This document shows positions 25,394 to 34,403 of a stretch of 46,163 nt of DNA, piece by piece. A model generated the notes under the pieces. It was not told the origin of the DNA. It did not search any database and was given only the letters and a program-made list of their open reading frames with translations. The position numbers and the translations under genes are program-made. Positions within the stretch are counted from its first letter, which is position 1; the number at the start of each line of letters is the position of its first letter. The DNA is taken from the NCBI GenBank assembly GCA_964496575.1, contig CAZCAC010000068.1:1-46163 (forward strand), read 5' to 3'. Origin of the DNA: CAZCAC01 sp964496575 (GTDB lineage Bacteria; Planctomycetota; UBA1135; GCA-002686595).

Positions 25394-25438
25394 AAAAAGC
25401 CGACCGGCCCGCTCGATCGCTCGAACGGGCCGGTGGCT
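25394..25438 (-). terminator. Terminator-like hairpin 2 (minus strand)
   Basis: A 14-bp stem with one G-T pair (25434-25421 with 25416-25403) and a TCGC-type four-base loop extends through AGCC/GGCT with one bulge. It is followed on the minus strand by TTTTT (25398-25394). It closes the second copy of the structured element. Confidence 0.65.
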
Positions 25439-25516
25439 CGAGAAGAGTCTGTCCCCAGCGCAGTCTGTCTTGGCTGCGACGCTTCAAGCCGAAGGAGCCG
25501 AGGGACCGAACGCCGA
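25437..25516 (-). ncRNA. Candidate structured RNA, copy 2 (diverged)
   Basis: This copy shares with copy 1, in the same order, TCGAGAAGAGT (25438-25448), TCCCCAGC (25452-25459), CAAGCCGA (25485-25492) and AGGGACCGAAC (25501-25511), given as plus-strand text. On the minus strand GTCCC/GGGAC and CGCAG/CTGCG stems can form, but the GAAA-capped arm and the outer stem are not kept. Like copy 1 it is followed by a terminator hairpin. It may be a second RNA gene or a decayed duplicate. Confidence 0.35.
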
Positions 25517-25615
25517 AATGTATTCCGTGGTCGAGGCTCTCTCCGGCCGTCTCTCGTCGGACGATCCCGACCACCGCTCCGTCGACGGGGCGAGCAGGCA
25601 ACCTCCAGAACGACC

Positions 25616-25640
25616 CGAACCCGCCGGAGGGGCGGGTTCG
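25616..25640. repeat. Perfect 10-bp hairpin
   Basis: Arms 25616-25625 and 25631-25640 pair perfectly around GGAGG. Its 3' arm contains GGGTTCGAATC, which mimics a tRNA T-arm, but no acceptor, D or anticodon arms can be drawn. No T-run follows on either strand. It completes a series of three hairpins in this gene-free stretch. Confidence 0.5.
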
Positions 25641-25781
25641 AATCTCGCTGAACCAGGAGTACTAGGAGGATTGCTTCGCTTCTTACTGCTTCCCTTTCGC
25701 TCACGCCCTTCAGCGGATTTCAAGGTGGAACCGAACGGCTTTCCAGCGGGTTTCGAGCGCCGGAGCGGCTACCTTCGAGGG

Positions 25782-27158
25782 GTGAAAAAGCCGATCCGGG
25801 ACCCCCGATCCTCGCCCGCGGGGCGCCAGGGCGTGGTCTTCACGCCCCCCGATCTGGCTCGGCGGCTGGTGGCGCCGCTCCTGGAGGAGGTCGGCCCCGG
25901 GACGCCGATCCTGGATCCGGCCTGCGGCGACGGGGCCCTCCTGATCGCCGCGCTGCGCGTCCTGGGAGGGGGCCCCGAGGCGGCGGAGCGGCTCCTCGGC
26001 ATCGAGGTCGACCCTCGGCTGGCGGGGCGGGCACGGGCTCGCCTGGCCGAGGCGTGCGGCGTGGAGAAGCGGGCCCTCTCGCCCCGGATCCTCACCCGGG
26101 ACGCCCTGGCCCGAGAGATCCCCTGGCCGTCGGAGGCGGCGATCGTGGCCAACCCCCCCTGGGTCTCCTTCTCCGGCCGGCAGTCGGGGTCCGCGAAGGT
26201 CCCCTCCCCCTCCCGGCCCTCCCGCGGAGGCTGGCCGTCGCTGCACGGCGCCTTCCTCGAGCGAATCGCCCGGTACTGTGCCCACGAGGGCACCCCCGCC
26301 CGCGTCCTTCTGCCCGCTTCCCTGCTGGAGCTCGACGGCTACGCCCCGCTCCGCGCGGCGGTCTCCGAGCACGTCCACCTCGCCGAGCCCCCCGAAGAGC
26401 TCGGCGAGGACGCCTTCCCGGGCGTGATCGAGCCGGCGGCGATCCTGACCCTGGCCCCGGGGCCTTCCCCGACGAGCGAGAGCTGGTCGACGGCCTCGCC
26501 CCCAAAAAACGACTTCCTACGGAGCCTCGAGCGGCTTCCCCGCCTGCCACCCCGGACCTTCGCCGATCCCGGGGTCCACACCGGGAACTCGGCGGCGCAG
26601 CTGATCGCTCACGAGGCGCGCCCGGGGTGGGCGCCGCTGCGGCGAGGCGCCGATCTCGCTCCCTACGCCCTGGGCCCGGCCAGCCTCTGGTTGCGCCTCG
26701 ACCTGGAGGCGACCCCGGAGCGGCGCTTTCGCTTCGGCGCTCTGGAGCGCTACCAGGGCTTCCCCGTGCTCCTGCGACAGACCGCCAACCGCCCGATCGC
26801 CGCGCTGCACAGCGAGCCCACCTACTTTCGCAACAGCCTGCTCGCCGCCCGGGAGGTCCCCGGCCTGCACCCGGCCTTCCTGGTGGCCCTGCTCAACTCG
26901 AAGGTGGCCGGCCAGTGGCACCGCTCGCTGTTCCCGGACGCCCGCCAGCGCACCTTCCCGCAGGTCAAGGTAGGCCATCTCCAGACCCAGCCCACTCCGA
27001 TCGAGTGCCGCGACCAGGACCCGGAGCTGCACGATTCGATCGTCGAGCGGGTGACCCGCCTGCGTCCCGACAGCCCCGGTTTCGAGGCGCAGCTCCGCTG
27101 GATCGACCGCCGGCTGAGGAGAGCCTTCGAGGAAGCGGTCCGCCCCACCGCCCGGTGA
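25782..27158 (+). CDS. TaqI-like adenine-specific DNA methyltransferase
   Basis: The 458-residue protein (from GTG 25782) has GRQGVVFTPPDLARRLV, the SAM-binding motif DPACGDG (45-51) and the catalytic motif NPPW (124-127) of gamma-class N6-adenine methyltransferases. The C-terminal part (LERYQGFPVLLRQTANR, LHPAFLVALLNSKVAGQWH) resembles the TaqI-type target-recognition domain. No restriction endonuclease adjoins it, so it is either a solitary methyltransferase or paired elsewhere. The start is uncertain: the frame is open upstream, with GTG near 25723 and ATG 25518, but those reach into the hairpin region and add low-complexity sequence. The recognition sequence is unknown. Confidence 0.8.
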   Translation: MKKPIRDPRSSPAGRQGVVFTPPDLARRLVAPLLEEVGPGTPILDPACGDGALLIAALRVLGGGPEAAERLLGIEVDPRLAGRARARLAEACGVEKRALSPRILTRDALAREIPWPSEAAIVANPPWVSFSGRQSGSAKVPSPSRPSRGGWPSLHGAFLERIARYCAHEGTPARVLLPASLLELDGYAPLRAAVSEHVHLAEPPEELGEDAFPGVIEPAAILTLAPGPSPTSESWSTASPPKNDFLRSLERLPRLPPRTFADPGVHTGNSAAQLIAHEARPGWAPLRRGADLAPYALGPASLWLRLDLEATPERRFRFGALERYQGFPVLLRQTANRPIAALHSEPTYFRNSLLAAREVPGLHPAFLVALLNSKVAGQWHRSLFPDARQRTFPQVKVGHLQTQPTPIECRDQDPELHDSIVERVTRLRPDSPGFEAQLRWIDRRLRRAFEEAVRPTAR

Positions 27159-27186
27159 ACCGCCCCCGGCGAGGGTCGACCCCGAA

Positions 27187-27383
27187 AAATCGTTTGTATG
27201 CGAAAATTCTTATATGCCAATGCGATGGAGTCACCCTATGATGGGCTCCGTGCCACCCAGGTATCGAGGTGGCGGGGCCTTCAGCGAGCGGTTCCGCGAC
27301 CTTTTTGGCGTGGTGCATTCAACAAAGGCTGGGAAAGGCGAGAGCCGCCTGCGACCTCGTGGCCGCTGGCGGCTCCGTTTTTT
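27187..27383 (+). ncRNA. Possible small RNA with AT-rich start and terminator
   Basis: An unusually A+T-rich stretch (27187-27220, including TTGTAT and TTATAT) is followed by stacked hairpins: GGAG/CTCC enclosing CCC/GGG (27227-27249) and GCCACC/GGTGGC (27252-27273). A strong intrinsic terminator ends the stretch at 27383. No coding frame is convincing. It could instead be the 3' untranslated region of the methyltransferase message. No riboswitch or known RNA family was recognised. Confidence 0.3.
27342..27383 (+). terminator. Intrinsic terminator
   Basis: The stem GAGCCGCC/GGCGGCTC (27342-27349 with 27368-27375) continues inward through GCG/CGC and CC/GG, with single mismatches, to a TCGT loop. 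It is followed by CG and six T residues (27378-27383). It ends transcription from the methyltransferase gene or from a small RNA. Confidence 0.8.
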
Positions 27384-27406
27384 GGTGTCCGTCCCGCGGC
27401 CCGCGC

Positions 27407-27856
27407 TCAGTCCTGCCGGGGGGCGGCCGCTCTCAGCCGCCACGATTCCGCCCGCGGGCTGGGGGCGACGATCTCCAGCGACGCCGAGGCGTTGGCGGCC
27501 AGGGCCAGGGGAGTCCAGCGGGCGTCGGGGTCGTAGATCGGCTCGCCGCTGCGGTCGAGCCACTCGACGGTGTAGGCGAAGCTCAGGGGCTTCGCCGAAG
27601 CGTTGCGCAGGTCGAATCTCACCGTCTGGCGCCCACCGACCCGGCTCGTCTCCTGGATGAACTGCTCCAGCTGGGCCTCGATGGCGAGGTCCGCGGAGGG
27701 TGGCTGGCCACCGGTGTCGCCCACGGTCTCTCCCGGTCCAGGCTGCGGCACCTCCTCCACTTCCTCTCCGGTGCCCCGGCACGCCGCCAGCGACACCCCC
27801 AGGACGAGGATCAAGAAGGAGCGCCGTGCGGCTTCGAGATTTCTGCTGTCGACCAT
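27407..27856 (-). CDS. YcfL/DUF1425-like lipoprotein
   Basis: This 149-residue protein has a lipoprotein signal (SFLILVLGVSLAAC) with Cys26 as the lipidated residue. A Pro/Gly/Glu-rich linker follows, then a domain with VRFDLRNASAKPLSFAYTVEWLDRSG, which matches the beta-sandwich pattern of YcfL-type (DUF1425) proteins. In enterobacteria YcfL lies near the lipoprotein LpoB; no such partner is seen here. GGAGG lies upstream of the ATG at 27856. It diverges from mutS across a 154-base gap. Its role at the envelope is unknown. Confidence 0.75.
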   Translation of the reverse strand: MVDSRNLEAARRSFLILVLGVSLAACRGTGEEVEEVPQPGPGETVGDTGGQPPSADLAIEAQLEQFIQETSRVGGRQTVRFDLRNASAKPLSFAYTVEWLDRSGEPIYDPDARWTPLALAANASASLEIVAPSPRAESWRLRAAAPRQD

Positions 27857-27961
27857 TCTCCGAACCTCCGTCGCTTCAGCACACCACGGCGGCGTCCGCC
27901 AGGCAACTCCCTAGGGGCCGAGGAGCATCGAGCCTACCTGGGAGCATCTCGCCCTGCCGGT

Positions 27962-27967
27962 TAGACT
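27962..27967 (+). promoter_or_regulatory. Candidate -10 element (TAGACT) for mutS
   Basis: CCGGTTAGACTG lies 43 bases upstream of the mutS ATG. It resembles the GCTAnnnT boxes before other genes here. No -35 box is recognised. Confidence 0.35.
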
Positions 27968-28010
27968 GCCCCCCCCGCCGACCCGGCGGCCAGCCACTGA
28001 ACCCACATCG

Positions 28011-30671
28011 ATGCCGAAGAAGACCGTAATCGTCGCCGGGAAGAACCCTCGCGGGGGGCGCGGCGCGGGAAAGGACAAGTCTCCGATGATGGAGCAGTTC
28101 TGGCGCGCCAAGAAGGAGCAGCCGGACGCCTTGCTCTTCTTCCGGATGGGAGATTTCTACGAGCTGTTCCACGACGACGCCGAGGTCGCCGCGAAGGAGC
28201 TGGGCATCGCCCTGACCTCCCGGGCGAAGGGAGACGCGGCGATCGCGATGGCCGGGGTGCCGGTGAGGTCGGTGGAGAGCTACCTCCTGCGGCTGGTGCG
28301 CAACGGCTTCAAGGTCGCGATCTGCGAGCAGATCGGCGACCCGCGCACCTCCAAGGGGATCGTCGAGCGGGCGATCGTCCGCGTGGTCACACCGGGAACG
28401 CTGACCGAGGAGAACGCCCTCGAAGAGCGGAGCAACAACTACCTCGCCAGCCTCTGGGTCGACGGAGGCGAGTCGGGGCTCGCCTGGGTGGACCTCTCGA
28501 CGGGACGCTTCCACGTCGCCGAGCTCGCCTCCGAGGCGCTGCTGGACGAGCTGGCCCGGGTCTCCCCGGCGGAGCTCCTCTGGTGCCCCGAGCTGATCGG
28601 CGAGGCGCCGGAGCTCGCCGAGGCGCTGGAGCGGGAATACGGACCGCGCCTCTCCGAGCGCGACCCGTGGCGCTTCGAGCGCGACACGGCGAGCCGCGCG
28701 CTGACCCGCCACTTCAAGGTGGCCACGCTGGAGGGCTTCGGGGTCGAGAACGCCTCCCCGGTGATTCCCGCGGCGGGCGCCTTGATCGAATACCTCGAGG
28801 AGACGCAGCGAGGCGCCTGCGACCACGTCCTCTCGATCGAGCGGGTCGACACGTCGGAGTTCCTGGTCCTCGACCGAGCGACGCGCTCCTGCCTGGAACT
28901 GGTGCTGACCCAGCGGGATGGTCGCACCGAGGGGACCCTGCTGGCGACTCTCGATGCGACGCACACCCCGATGGGCGGTCGGCTCTTGCGGCAGTGGGTG
29001 CTCTCGCCGCTGCGCGACGTCGAGGGGATCGGCTTCCGCCAGCAGGGGGTGAGCGAGTTCGTCGACGCGCCCTTCCTTCGCGAGGACGTCCGCGAGCTCC
29101 TCTCGAACGTGCGCGACATCGAGCGGCTGGTGGCCAAGCTCTCCACGGGGCGCGGTAACGCCCGCGACCTGGTCGCGCTCGCTTCGTCGCTGGAGCCGGT
29201 GCGGCCGCTCGGCGAGAAGCTCGAGGGAGTTCTGTCGAGGACGCTCGGCGAGCTGCGGGATGATCTCGATCCGCTCGACGACGTGGTGCGCTCGATCCGC
29301 TCCACCCTGGTCGACGCGCCTCCGCCGGCGCTGCGGGAGGGTGGGCTGGTGCGCCAGGGCTACTCTTCCGAGCTCGACGAGCTGCACCAGATCGCCGGTG
29401 ACGGCAAGAGCTGGATGGCGCAGTTCCAGGCGGAGGAGACCGAGCGAACGGGGATCACCGGCCTCAAGATCGGCTACAACTCCGTCTTCGGATATTTCAT
29501 CGAGGTTCCGCGCGGGCAGATCGACCAGGTCCCCGAGAACTACATCCGCAAGCAGACGATCAAGGCGTCGGAGCGGTACATCACCCCCGAGCTGAAGGAG
29601 TTCGAGGGCAAGGTGCTCAAGGCGGAAGAGCACGCCCGCGACATGGAGTACGCGATCTTCTGCACGCTGCGTGAGGAGGTCGCGGCCGAGGTGCGGCGCA
29701 TCCTCGACACCGCCCAGGCACTGGCCCAGGTTGACGTGCTGGCCAGCCTGGCGCACGTCGCCGCGCAGAACCGCTACGTCCCGCCGATCGTCGACGAGGG
29801 CGAGGCGATCGAGATCGAGGACGGCCGCCACCCGGTGATCGAGTTGTCGACCGAGGTGGAGTCGTTCGTACCCAACGACAGCCGCCTCGACGGCGGCGAG
29901 AGCAACATCACCATCCTCACCGGCCCCAACATGGCCGGCAAGTCGACCTACATTCGCCAGACGGCGCTGATCGTGCTGCTCGCGCAGATCGGCTCGTTCG
30001 TACCCGCGTCGAGGGCGCGCATCGGCGTGGTCGACAGGATCCTCACCCGCATCGGCTCGGCGGACGACATCGGGCGCGGGGCGTCGACCTTCATGGTCGA
30101 GATGATCGAGATCGCGAACATCCTCAACAACGCGTCGAAGCGCTCGCTGGTGGTGCTCGACGAGGTGGGACGTGGGACCAGCACCTTCGACGGACTGGCG
30201 CTCGCCTGGGCGATCGTCGAGCACCTGCACGAGCGGATCGGAGCGCGGACGATGTTCGCCACGCACTACCACCAGCTCACCGACCTCGCGACGCGCCTCT
30301 CCGGCGTGTGCAACAAGTCGATCGCGGTGCGCGAGTGGGAGGAGGAGATCGTCTTCCTGCACAAGATCATCGACGGCGGCACCGATCGCTCCTACGGGAT
30401 CCACGTCGCCCGCCTGGCCGGCGTCCCGCGCGAGCTGATCGACCGCGCGCGCGTGATCCTGCGCGACATAGAAGAGGATTCCGAGGACCTCGCGCCGCGT
30501 CTGGCGGAACGCAGTGAAGCGCTCCCGGCGGAGCCGGCTCCGGGGCAGCAGCTCTCCCTCTTCGCCAACGCGCCCAGCCGCGTGGAGAAGGCGCTGGCCG
30601 AGCTGAAGCTCGAAGAGCTGACGCCGCTCGAGGCGCTGGTCGAGCTCGATCGGTTGAAGAAGCTGCTCTAG
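28011..30671 (+). CDS. mutS: DNA mismatch repair protein MutS
   Basis: This 886-residue protein recognises mismatched bases and starts repair. The N-terminal domain has RMGDFYELFHDD, containing the Phe-x-Glu mismatch-reading motif. The ATPase domain has Walker A GPNMAGKST (638-646), Walker B LVVLDEVGRGTSTFDG (Asp717, Glu718) and the FATHYHQL signature. The C-terminus has SLFANAP and a terminal helical motif. Length is normal for MutS1. The first 26 residues are Lys/Gly-rich; ATG 28086-28091 (Met-Met) with AAGGA upstream is an alternative start. It is convergent with the symporter gene, only three bases apart. mutL is not in the window. Confidence 0.97.
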   Translation: MPKKTVIVAGKNPRGGRGAGKDKSPMMEQFWRAKKEQPDALLFFRMGDFYELFHDDAEVAAKELGIALTSRAKGDAAIAMAGVPVRSVESYLLRLVRNGFKVAICEQIGDPRTSKGIVERAIVRVVTPGTLTEENALEERSNNYLASLWVDGGESGLAWVDLSTGRFHVAELASEALLDELARVSPAELLWCPELIGEAPELAEALEREYGPRLSERDPWRFERDTASRALTRHFKVATLEGFGVENASPVIPAAGALIEYLEETQRGACDHVLSIERVDTSEFLVLDRATRSCLELVLTQRDGRTEGTLLATLDATHTPMGGRLLRQWVLSPLRDVEGIGFRQQGVSEFVDAPFLREDVRELLSNVRDIERLVAKLSTGRGNARDLVALASSLEPVRPLGEKLEGVLSRTLGELRDDLDPLDDVVRSIRSTLVDAPPPALREGGLVRQGYSSELDELHQIAGDGKSWMAQFQAEETERTGITGLKIGYNSVFGYFIEVPRGQIDQVPENYIRKQTIKASERYITPELKEFEGKVLKAEEHARDMEYAIFCTLREEVAAEVRRILDTAQALAQVDVLASLAHVAAQNRYVPPIVDEGEAIEIEDGRHPVIELSTEVESFVPNDSRLDGGESNITILTGPNMAGKSTYIRQTALIVLLAQIGSFVPASRARIGVVDRILTRIGSADDIGRGASTFMVEMIEIANILNNASKRSLVVLDEVGRGTSTFDGLALAWAIVEHLHERIGARTMFATHYHQLTDLATRLSGVCNKSIAVREWEEEIVFLHKIIDGGTDRSYGIHVARLAGVPRELIDRARVILRDIEEDSEDLAPRLAERSEALPAEPAPGQQLSLFANAPSRVEKALAELKLEELTPLEALVELDRLKKLL

Positions 30672-30674
30672 TCG

Positions 30675-32111
30675 TCACTCTCGAGAGCGCAGCGACCAGA
30701 TCACTCCGAGCGAGAGCAGGAACAACAGTCCTCCGTGCCACGAGAGGTGCTCGCCACTCTCGCGCAGGAAGAAGAACCACACGGCGGCCACCCCGATCAC
30801 TCCGGTCGCAACCCCTCCGAGCACACCACGCGCGGTCGTCCGGCGGTCGTAGAGCACCATGATGATCGCCGGCCCGAAGCCACAGCCGAGCGCGAACCAG
30901 GAGAGCAGCACGAAGTTCAGCACGAGCGGGCTCTCCCCGAAGGCCAGCCAGACCGCGACGACGAGGGTCAGCCCCACTGCAACGCGACTCTTGGTCAGCC
31001 CGCCCGAATCCTCGGGCACGCCCCGCCCCGGTCGGAGATCGCGCAGGGCGCTGGCCGCGATCACCAGCAGCTGGCTGTCGCAGGTCGACATGATCGCGGC
31101 GAACAGCGTCGCCAGCATGAAGCCGACGAAGCCGGCGAAGAGGAACTCGGTGCTGAGGTCCTGGGCCAGCGTCGGGAAGAGCACCTCGCGCCCGCCCTCA
31201 CCGAGATCGGCGAGCTCGGGGTAGAGCGCTCTGCCGACCATCCCCATCAGGAGCGCTCCGCCCGCCATCACCACGTTCCAGAAGGTCCCCGTCCACATCG
31301 CAGCCTTCGCCTCGGCCGGATCGCGCAGCGACATGTGCCGCACCAGGATGTGCGGGTTGCCCAGCGACCCGAAGCCGATGCAGATCCCGCCGATCAGCGC
31401 GAGCCAGCCGGTGTTCAGCGCCATCAGTGAGGGGTCGATCGCGCGCAACTGTTCTCCGAGCTCCCCCAGTCCACCGAGCTTCACCAGCCCCAGCACCGGC
31501 AGCAACACGAGCCCGAAGATCATCAGGCACGCCTGGACCACGTCGGTGATCACGACCGCGCGGTACCCGCCGAGCAGGGTGTAGACGAGCACGATCCCCG
31601 CGGTGATCAGGAGTCCCCACGTCGCACCATCGATCTCGAAGACCGCGCCGAGCGTCTTGCCTCCGGCGACCAGCTGCGCGCTGATGTAGGTGAGCAGGAA
31701 GAGGATCACCACCAGGCCGCCGAGCTGGCGCAGCGGCAGCCGCGAGGATCCCGGCCCCACCGGCCCGTGCGGCGCGCGCCCGAGCACCTCGGGGATGGTG
31801 ATCGCGCCCGTCTCGATCGACTTCGCCCGCAGCCTCGGTCCGACGGTCACGAACATCACCGTCTCGGCCAGAATGTAGCCGGGAAAGAGCCAGATCGCCG
31901 ACAACCCCATCGACCAGGCCGCCCCGCTGGCCCCGACCACCAGCCACGCCGAGCGGCCGGAGCTGACCGCGGAGAGGGCCATGGCGAAGAAGGACACCTT
32001 CCGGCCGGCGAGGAAGTAGTCCTCCTGACTGTCCGCGTTGCGCCGCGCCGACCAGATGCCGATGCCGATCGTGGCCAGAAGATAGAGAGCGAAGATCAGG
32101 ATCGTGGTCAT
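30675..32111 (-). CDS. Sodium/solute symporter family transporter
   Basis: This 478-residue, strongly hydrophobic protein has about thirteen membrane helices. The N-terminal pattern SQEDYFLAGRKVSFFAMALSAVSSGRSAWLV is typical of the SSS family (PutP, vSGLT), which uses a sodium gradient to import solutes. Further family strings are GGYRAVVITDVVQACLM and FAAIMSTCDSQLLVIASA-like text in the eighth helix region. The substrate cannot be told; proline-type and sugar-type members share these motifs. TTACAGT lies only about eight bases before the ATG, so a nearly leaderless message is possible. It lies 42 bases downstream of the PQQ/LolA-like gene on the same strand. Confidence 0.88.
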   Translation of the reverse strand: MTTILIFALYLLATIGIGIWSARRNADSQEDYFLAGRKVSFFAMALSAVSSGRSAWLVVGASGAAWSMGLSAIWLFPGYILAETVMFVTVGPRLRAKSIETGAITIPEVLGRAPHGPVGPGSSRLPLRQLGGLVVILFLLTYISAQLVAGGKTLGAVFEIDGATWGLLITAGIVLVYTLLGGYRAVVITDVVQACLMIFGLVLLPVLGLVKLGGLGELGEQLRAIDPSLMALNTGWLALIGGICIGFGSLGNPHILVRHMSLRDPAEAKAAMWTGTFWNVVMAGGALLMGMVGRALYPELADLGEGGREVLFPTLAQDLSTEFLFAGFVGFMLATLFAAIMSTCDSQLLVIAASALRDLRPGRGVPEDSGGLTKSRVAVGLTLVVAVWLAFGESPLVLNFVLLSWFALGCGFGPAIIMVLYDRRTTARGVLGGVATGVIGVAAVWFFFLRESGEHLSWHGGLLFLLSLGVIWSLRSRE

Positions 32112-32153
32112 CGTGACACTGTAACCCGTCGCCGCCGCGAAGCCGCGGTCCGG

Positions 32154-34403
32154 CTAGTCGTCCGCCTCTTCACGCTTTCTCGACGCCGTCACCTCTCCGG
32201 TCTGCAGGCGCAGGCGGAGCGTACCCGTGACACCCTCTTTCTCGTCCTCGAAGCGCAGCGAGAAGCCCATCCCCGGTCCGAGGGAAAACCAGCCGTCGTC
32301 GTCGGGCTCGCCGAGGGGGATCTCCGGCTGACCGGCGATCGAAACGACCAGGTCTCCCCGGGTTATCCCGGCCGTGAGCTCGGCCCCTTCGATCGGCTCG
32401 GCATCCCCGACGTAGACGCCGAGGAAGGCCCCGAATCGCTCGCGTGCTGCTCCGTCCGCGGCGGCGACCTCTTCCGGAGTCCAGAGCATCTTCACCACCT
32501 CCACGGGGCGCTCGAAGACGCTCGGATCGACCTCGTCGAAAGTCACTGCACTCACGAAGTAGCTCTCCTCCGCCCCCGTCTCCGGCAAGAGCCTGGTGAT
32601 TCGCGTCGGCAGGTGAAGCCCCTCGAACTCGCGATAGTCGGCGAAGACCACTTGAGCCTCGGTGGCACCGGCGCGGCCGACCTGGAAACCCGTCTCGACG
32701 TCGAAGAAGAGCTGTCGCCGGGTCCCCTTCCTCGAGACGGCCTCGACCTTCCAGCAGGGGCGATCGCCGAAGGTGACGCGGCCCGTGGTCGTCGTCGTCG
32801 CATACAGCTCACCCCAGTCGAGCTCGGCGTGGAAGGGGCGCGTCTCCTCGATCTCGCGCAAGGCGTCGCCCTTCTCGAGGTGGTTCCCGTAGAAGGGATC
32901 GAGCTGCCAGGCCACCTCGCCGTCGTAACCGCGGTGGACCGAGCCGAACGGACCGATCGAGTAGCTCAAGAGCCAGGATGTCGGCGCCGCCCGCTGAATG
33001 GTCATCGGTGTCCGCGTGATCCCGGCCCCGGTGATCTCGATCTCGCCCTCCACCTTCATCGAGGTGTGCTTCCGCCAGGCAGCCTCGCCACCGATCGCTT
33101 CGACGTGCCTGGCGAACAGCGTTTCGGCCTTCGGCAGATCCGCGAGTTCCGCATCGCCCGAAGCCACCACGGCCGGGCCGGCCGAGCGGTGATCGAGACA
33201 GACGAGGCTCCCCAGGCTGTTGCGGCAGTAGATGAGGCCGTTCAGGAGCACCGGCGGGGTCCAGTAGACGCCTTCGTCGAGCACCTTGGTGCGCGAGAGC
33301 TCCACGAACTCCTCGGGATCCGCCTCGCCGATGATCAGCTCCCCTTTCGAGGAGAGGATGAGGAGCTTTCCATCCGCCATGCTGAGCGTCCCCATGCCCA
33401 GGCCGCGCACGTTCCAGACGGCGTTGCCCTCCAGGTCGATGCACCGCAGCATCGACTCGTCGAAGCCGAAGAAGTGATCGCGCCAGAGGATGCAGCTCGA
33501 GACCTTGTTGCGCATCTTCCGGCATCGCCACACCATCCCGGGTGTCTCCCCGCCGAGCTCGAACAGCGCGGCGCCCTTGTCGTACGCCGCCGAGATGAGC
33601 ACGCGTGTACCGAAAACGATCGGAGTCGCCGCGTTGATCCCGCCGCTGGTGTGCTCCCACTCGTGGAACTGGAGCTGCTCGCCGCTCTCGATCTCGAGGA
33701 TCGAGAGCCCCCGCCCCGAGATGGCAGCGAGGCACGCCGTTCCGTCCAGCTCGAAGGGAATCGGATTGGCGTGGCTGCCATCGCCGTGGTCCTCGGTCTG
33801 CCAGAGCACCGCGCCGTCTTCCTTGCTCACCGCCGCCGTGACCCCGCTCAGGCCGAGGATCAGCCGGTCCTCGAGGACCAGGGGCGAAGCGCTGCAGCCA
33901 TGGAAGTTCTGCTTGAACTCCACCTCCTCGGAGTAGTCGCGCTCCCAGAGCAGTGCCCCGTCGACAGCCGACAGGCAGACGAGCCTCCCGAAACGGTTGG
34001 AGACGTAGATCCGATCGCCCTCCACCGACGGCGTGGTGAGCGTCCCGCCACCGTGAAAACGAGCGAGGTTCTGGGCCGCGGAGGCGCGCGTCCAGAGCTC
34101 CTCCCCGGTCTCCGGATCGAGACACCAGACAACATCCTCGCCTCCGGCCTCGTCGAATCCCGTGGTGAAGAGTCGCCCGTCACTGATCGAGACGTTGGCG
34201 TAGCCCAGCCCGAGCTCGGCGCGCCAGAGGGGTTCGGCTTCGCCGACGACGCTCCAGCCGCTCTCCTTCGAGATCCCGTTGCGATCGGGCCCGAGCCAGT
34301 GAGGCCACTCGCTCGAGCCCGGCCCTCCGGCAGCCGGTTCCTGACGGGCATCGGCCTGGGGAACGAGGAGCGCGAGCAGGAAGAGCAGCGAGAGTCTCGG
34401 CAT
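32154..34403 (-). CDS. Secreted PQQ-type beta-propeller fused to a LolA-like domain
   Basis: The 749-residue protein has a signal peptide (MPRLSLLFLLALLVPQADA). Residues 40-440 form a PQQ-like/BamB-like propeller with repeated blades (WCLDPETGEELWTRA, LSAVDGALLWERD, VSKEDGAVLWQTE). Residues about 455-660 resemble a LolA-type or outer-membrane lipoprotein-sorting fold (HVEAIGGEAAWRKHTSMKVE, FFDVETGFQVGRAG, FADYREFEGLHLPTRI). The rest is a short beta domain. A bound PQQ cofactor is not implied, since most such propellers bind none. I chose ATG 34403 because it begins the signal peptide; an in-frame start 72 bases upstream lacks support. Outer-membrane or periplasmic function is inferred. Confidence 0.8.
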   Translation of the reverse strand: MPRLSLLFLLALLVPQADARQEPAAGGPGSSEWPHWLGPDRNGISKESGWSVVGEAEPLWRAELGLGYANVSISDGRLFTTGFDEAGGEDVVWCLDPETGEELWTRASAAQNLARFHGGGTLTTPSVEGDRIYVSNRFGRLVCLSAVDGALLWERDYSEEVEFKQNFHGCSASPLVLEDRLILGLSGVTAAVSKEDGAVLWQTEDHGDGSHANPIPFELDGTACLAAISGRGLSILEIESGEQLQFHEWEHTSGGINAATPIVFGTRVLISAAYDKGAALFELGGETPGMVWRCRKMRNKVSSCILWRDHFFGFDESMLRCIDLEGNAVWNVRGLGMGTLSMADGKLLILSSKGELIIGEADPEEFVELSRTKVLDEGVYWTPPVLLNGLIYCRNSLGSLVCLDHRSAGPAVVASGDAELADLPKAETLFARHVEAIGGEAAWRKHTSMKVEGEIEITGAGITRTPMTIQRAAPTSWLLSYSIGPFGSVHRGYDGEVAWQLDPFYGNHLEKGDALREIEETRPFHAELDWGELYATTTTTGRVTFGDRPCWKVEAVSRKGTRRQLFFDVETGFQVGRAGATEAQVVFADYREFEGLHLPTRITRLLPETGAEESYFVSAVTFDEVDPSVFERPVEVVKMLWTPEEVAAADGAARERFGAFLGVYVGDAEPIEGAELTAGITRGDLVVSIAGQPEIPLGEPDDDGWFSLGPGMGFSLRFEDEKEGVTGTLRLRLQTGEVTASRKREEADD

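Noticed and set aside
24135..25517. Open frame running antisense to the epimerase into the methyltransferase
   Set aside because: It is antisense to a clear epimerase and crosses terminator hairpins; high G+C makes long chance frames common.
25634..25650. tRNA T-arm-like string GGGTTCGAATC
   Set aside because: It is the 3' arm of a perfect local hairpin. No matching acceptor stem, D-arm or anticodon arm lies within a normal distance on either strand.
32154..34403. PQQ-dependent dehydrogenase
   Set aside because: Propeller blades are of the BamB-like repeat kind, and no catalytic residues or haem motif of quinoprotein dehydrogenases were seen.
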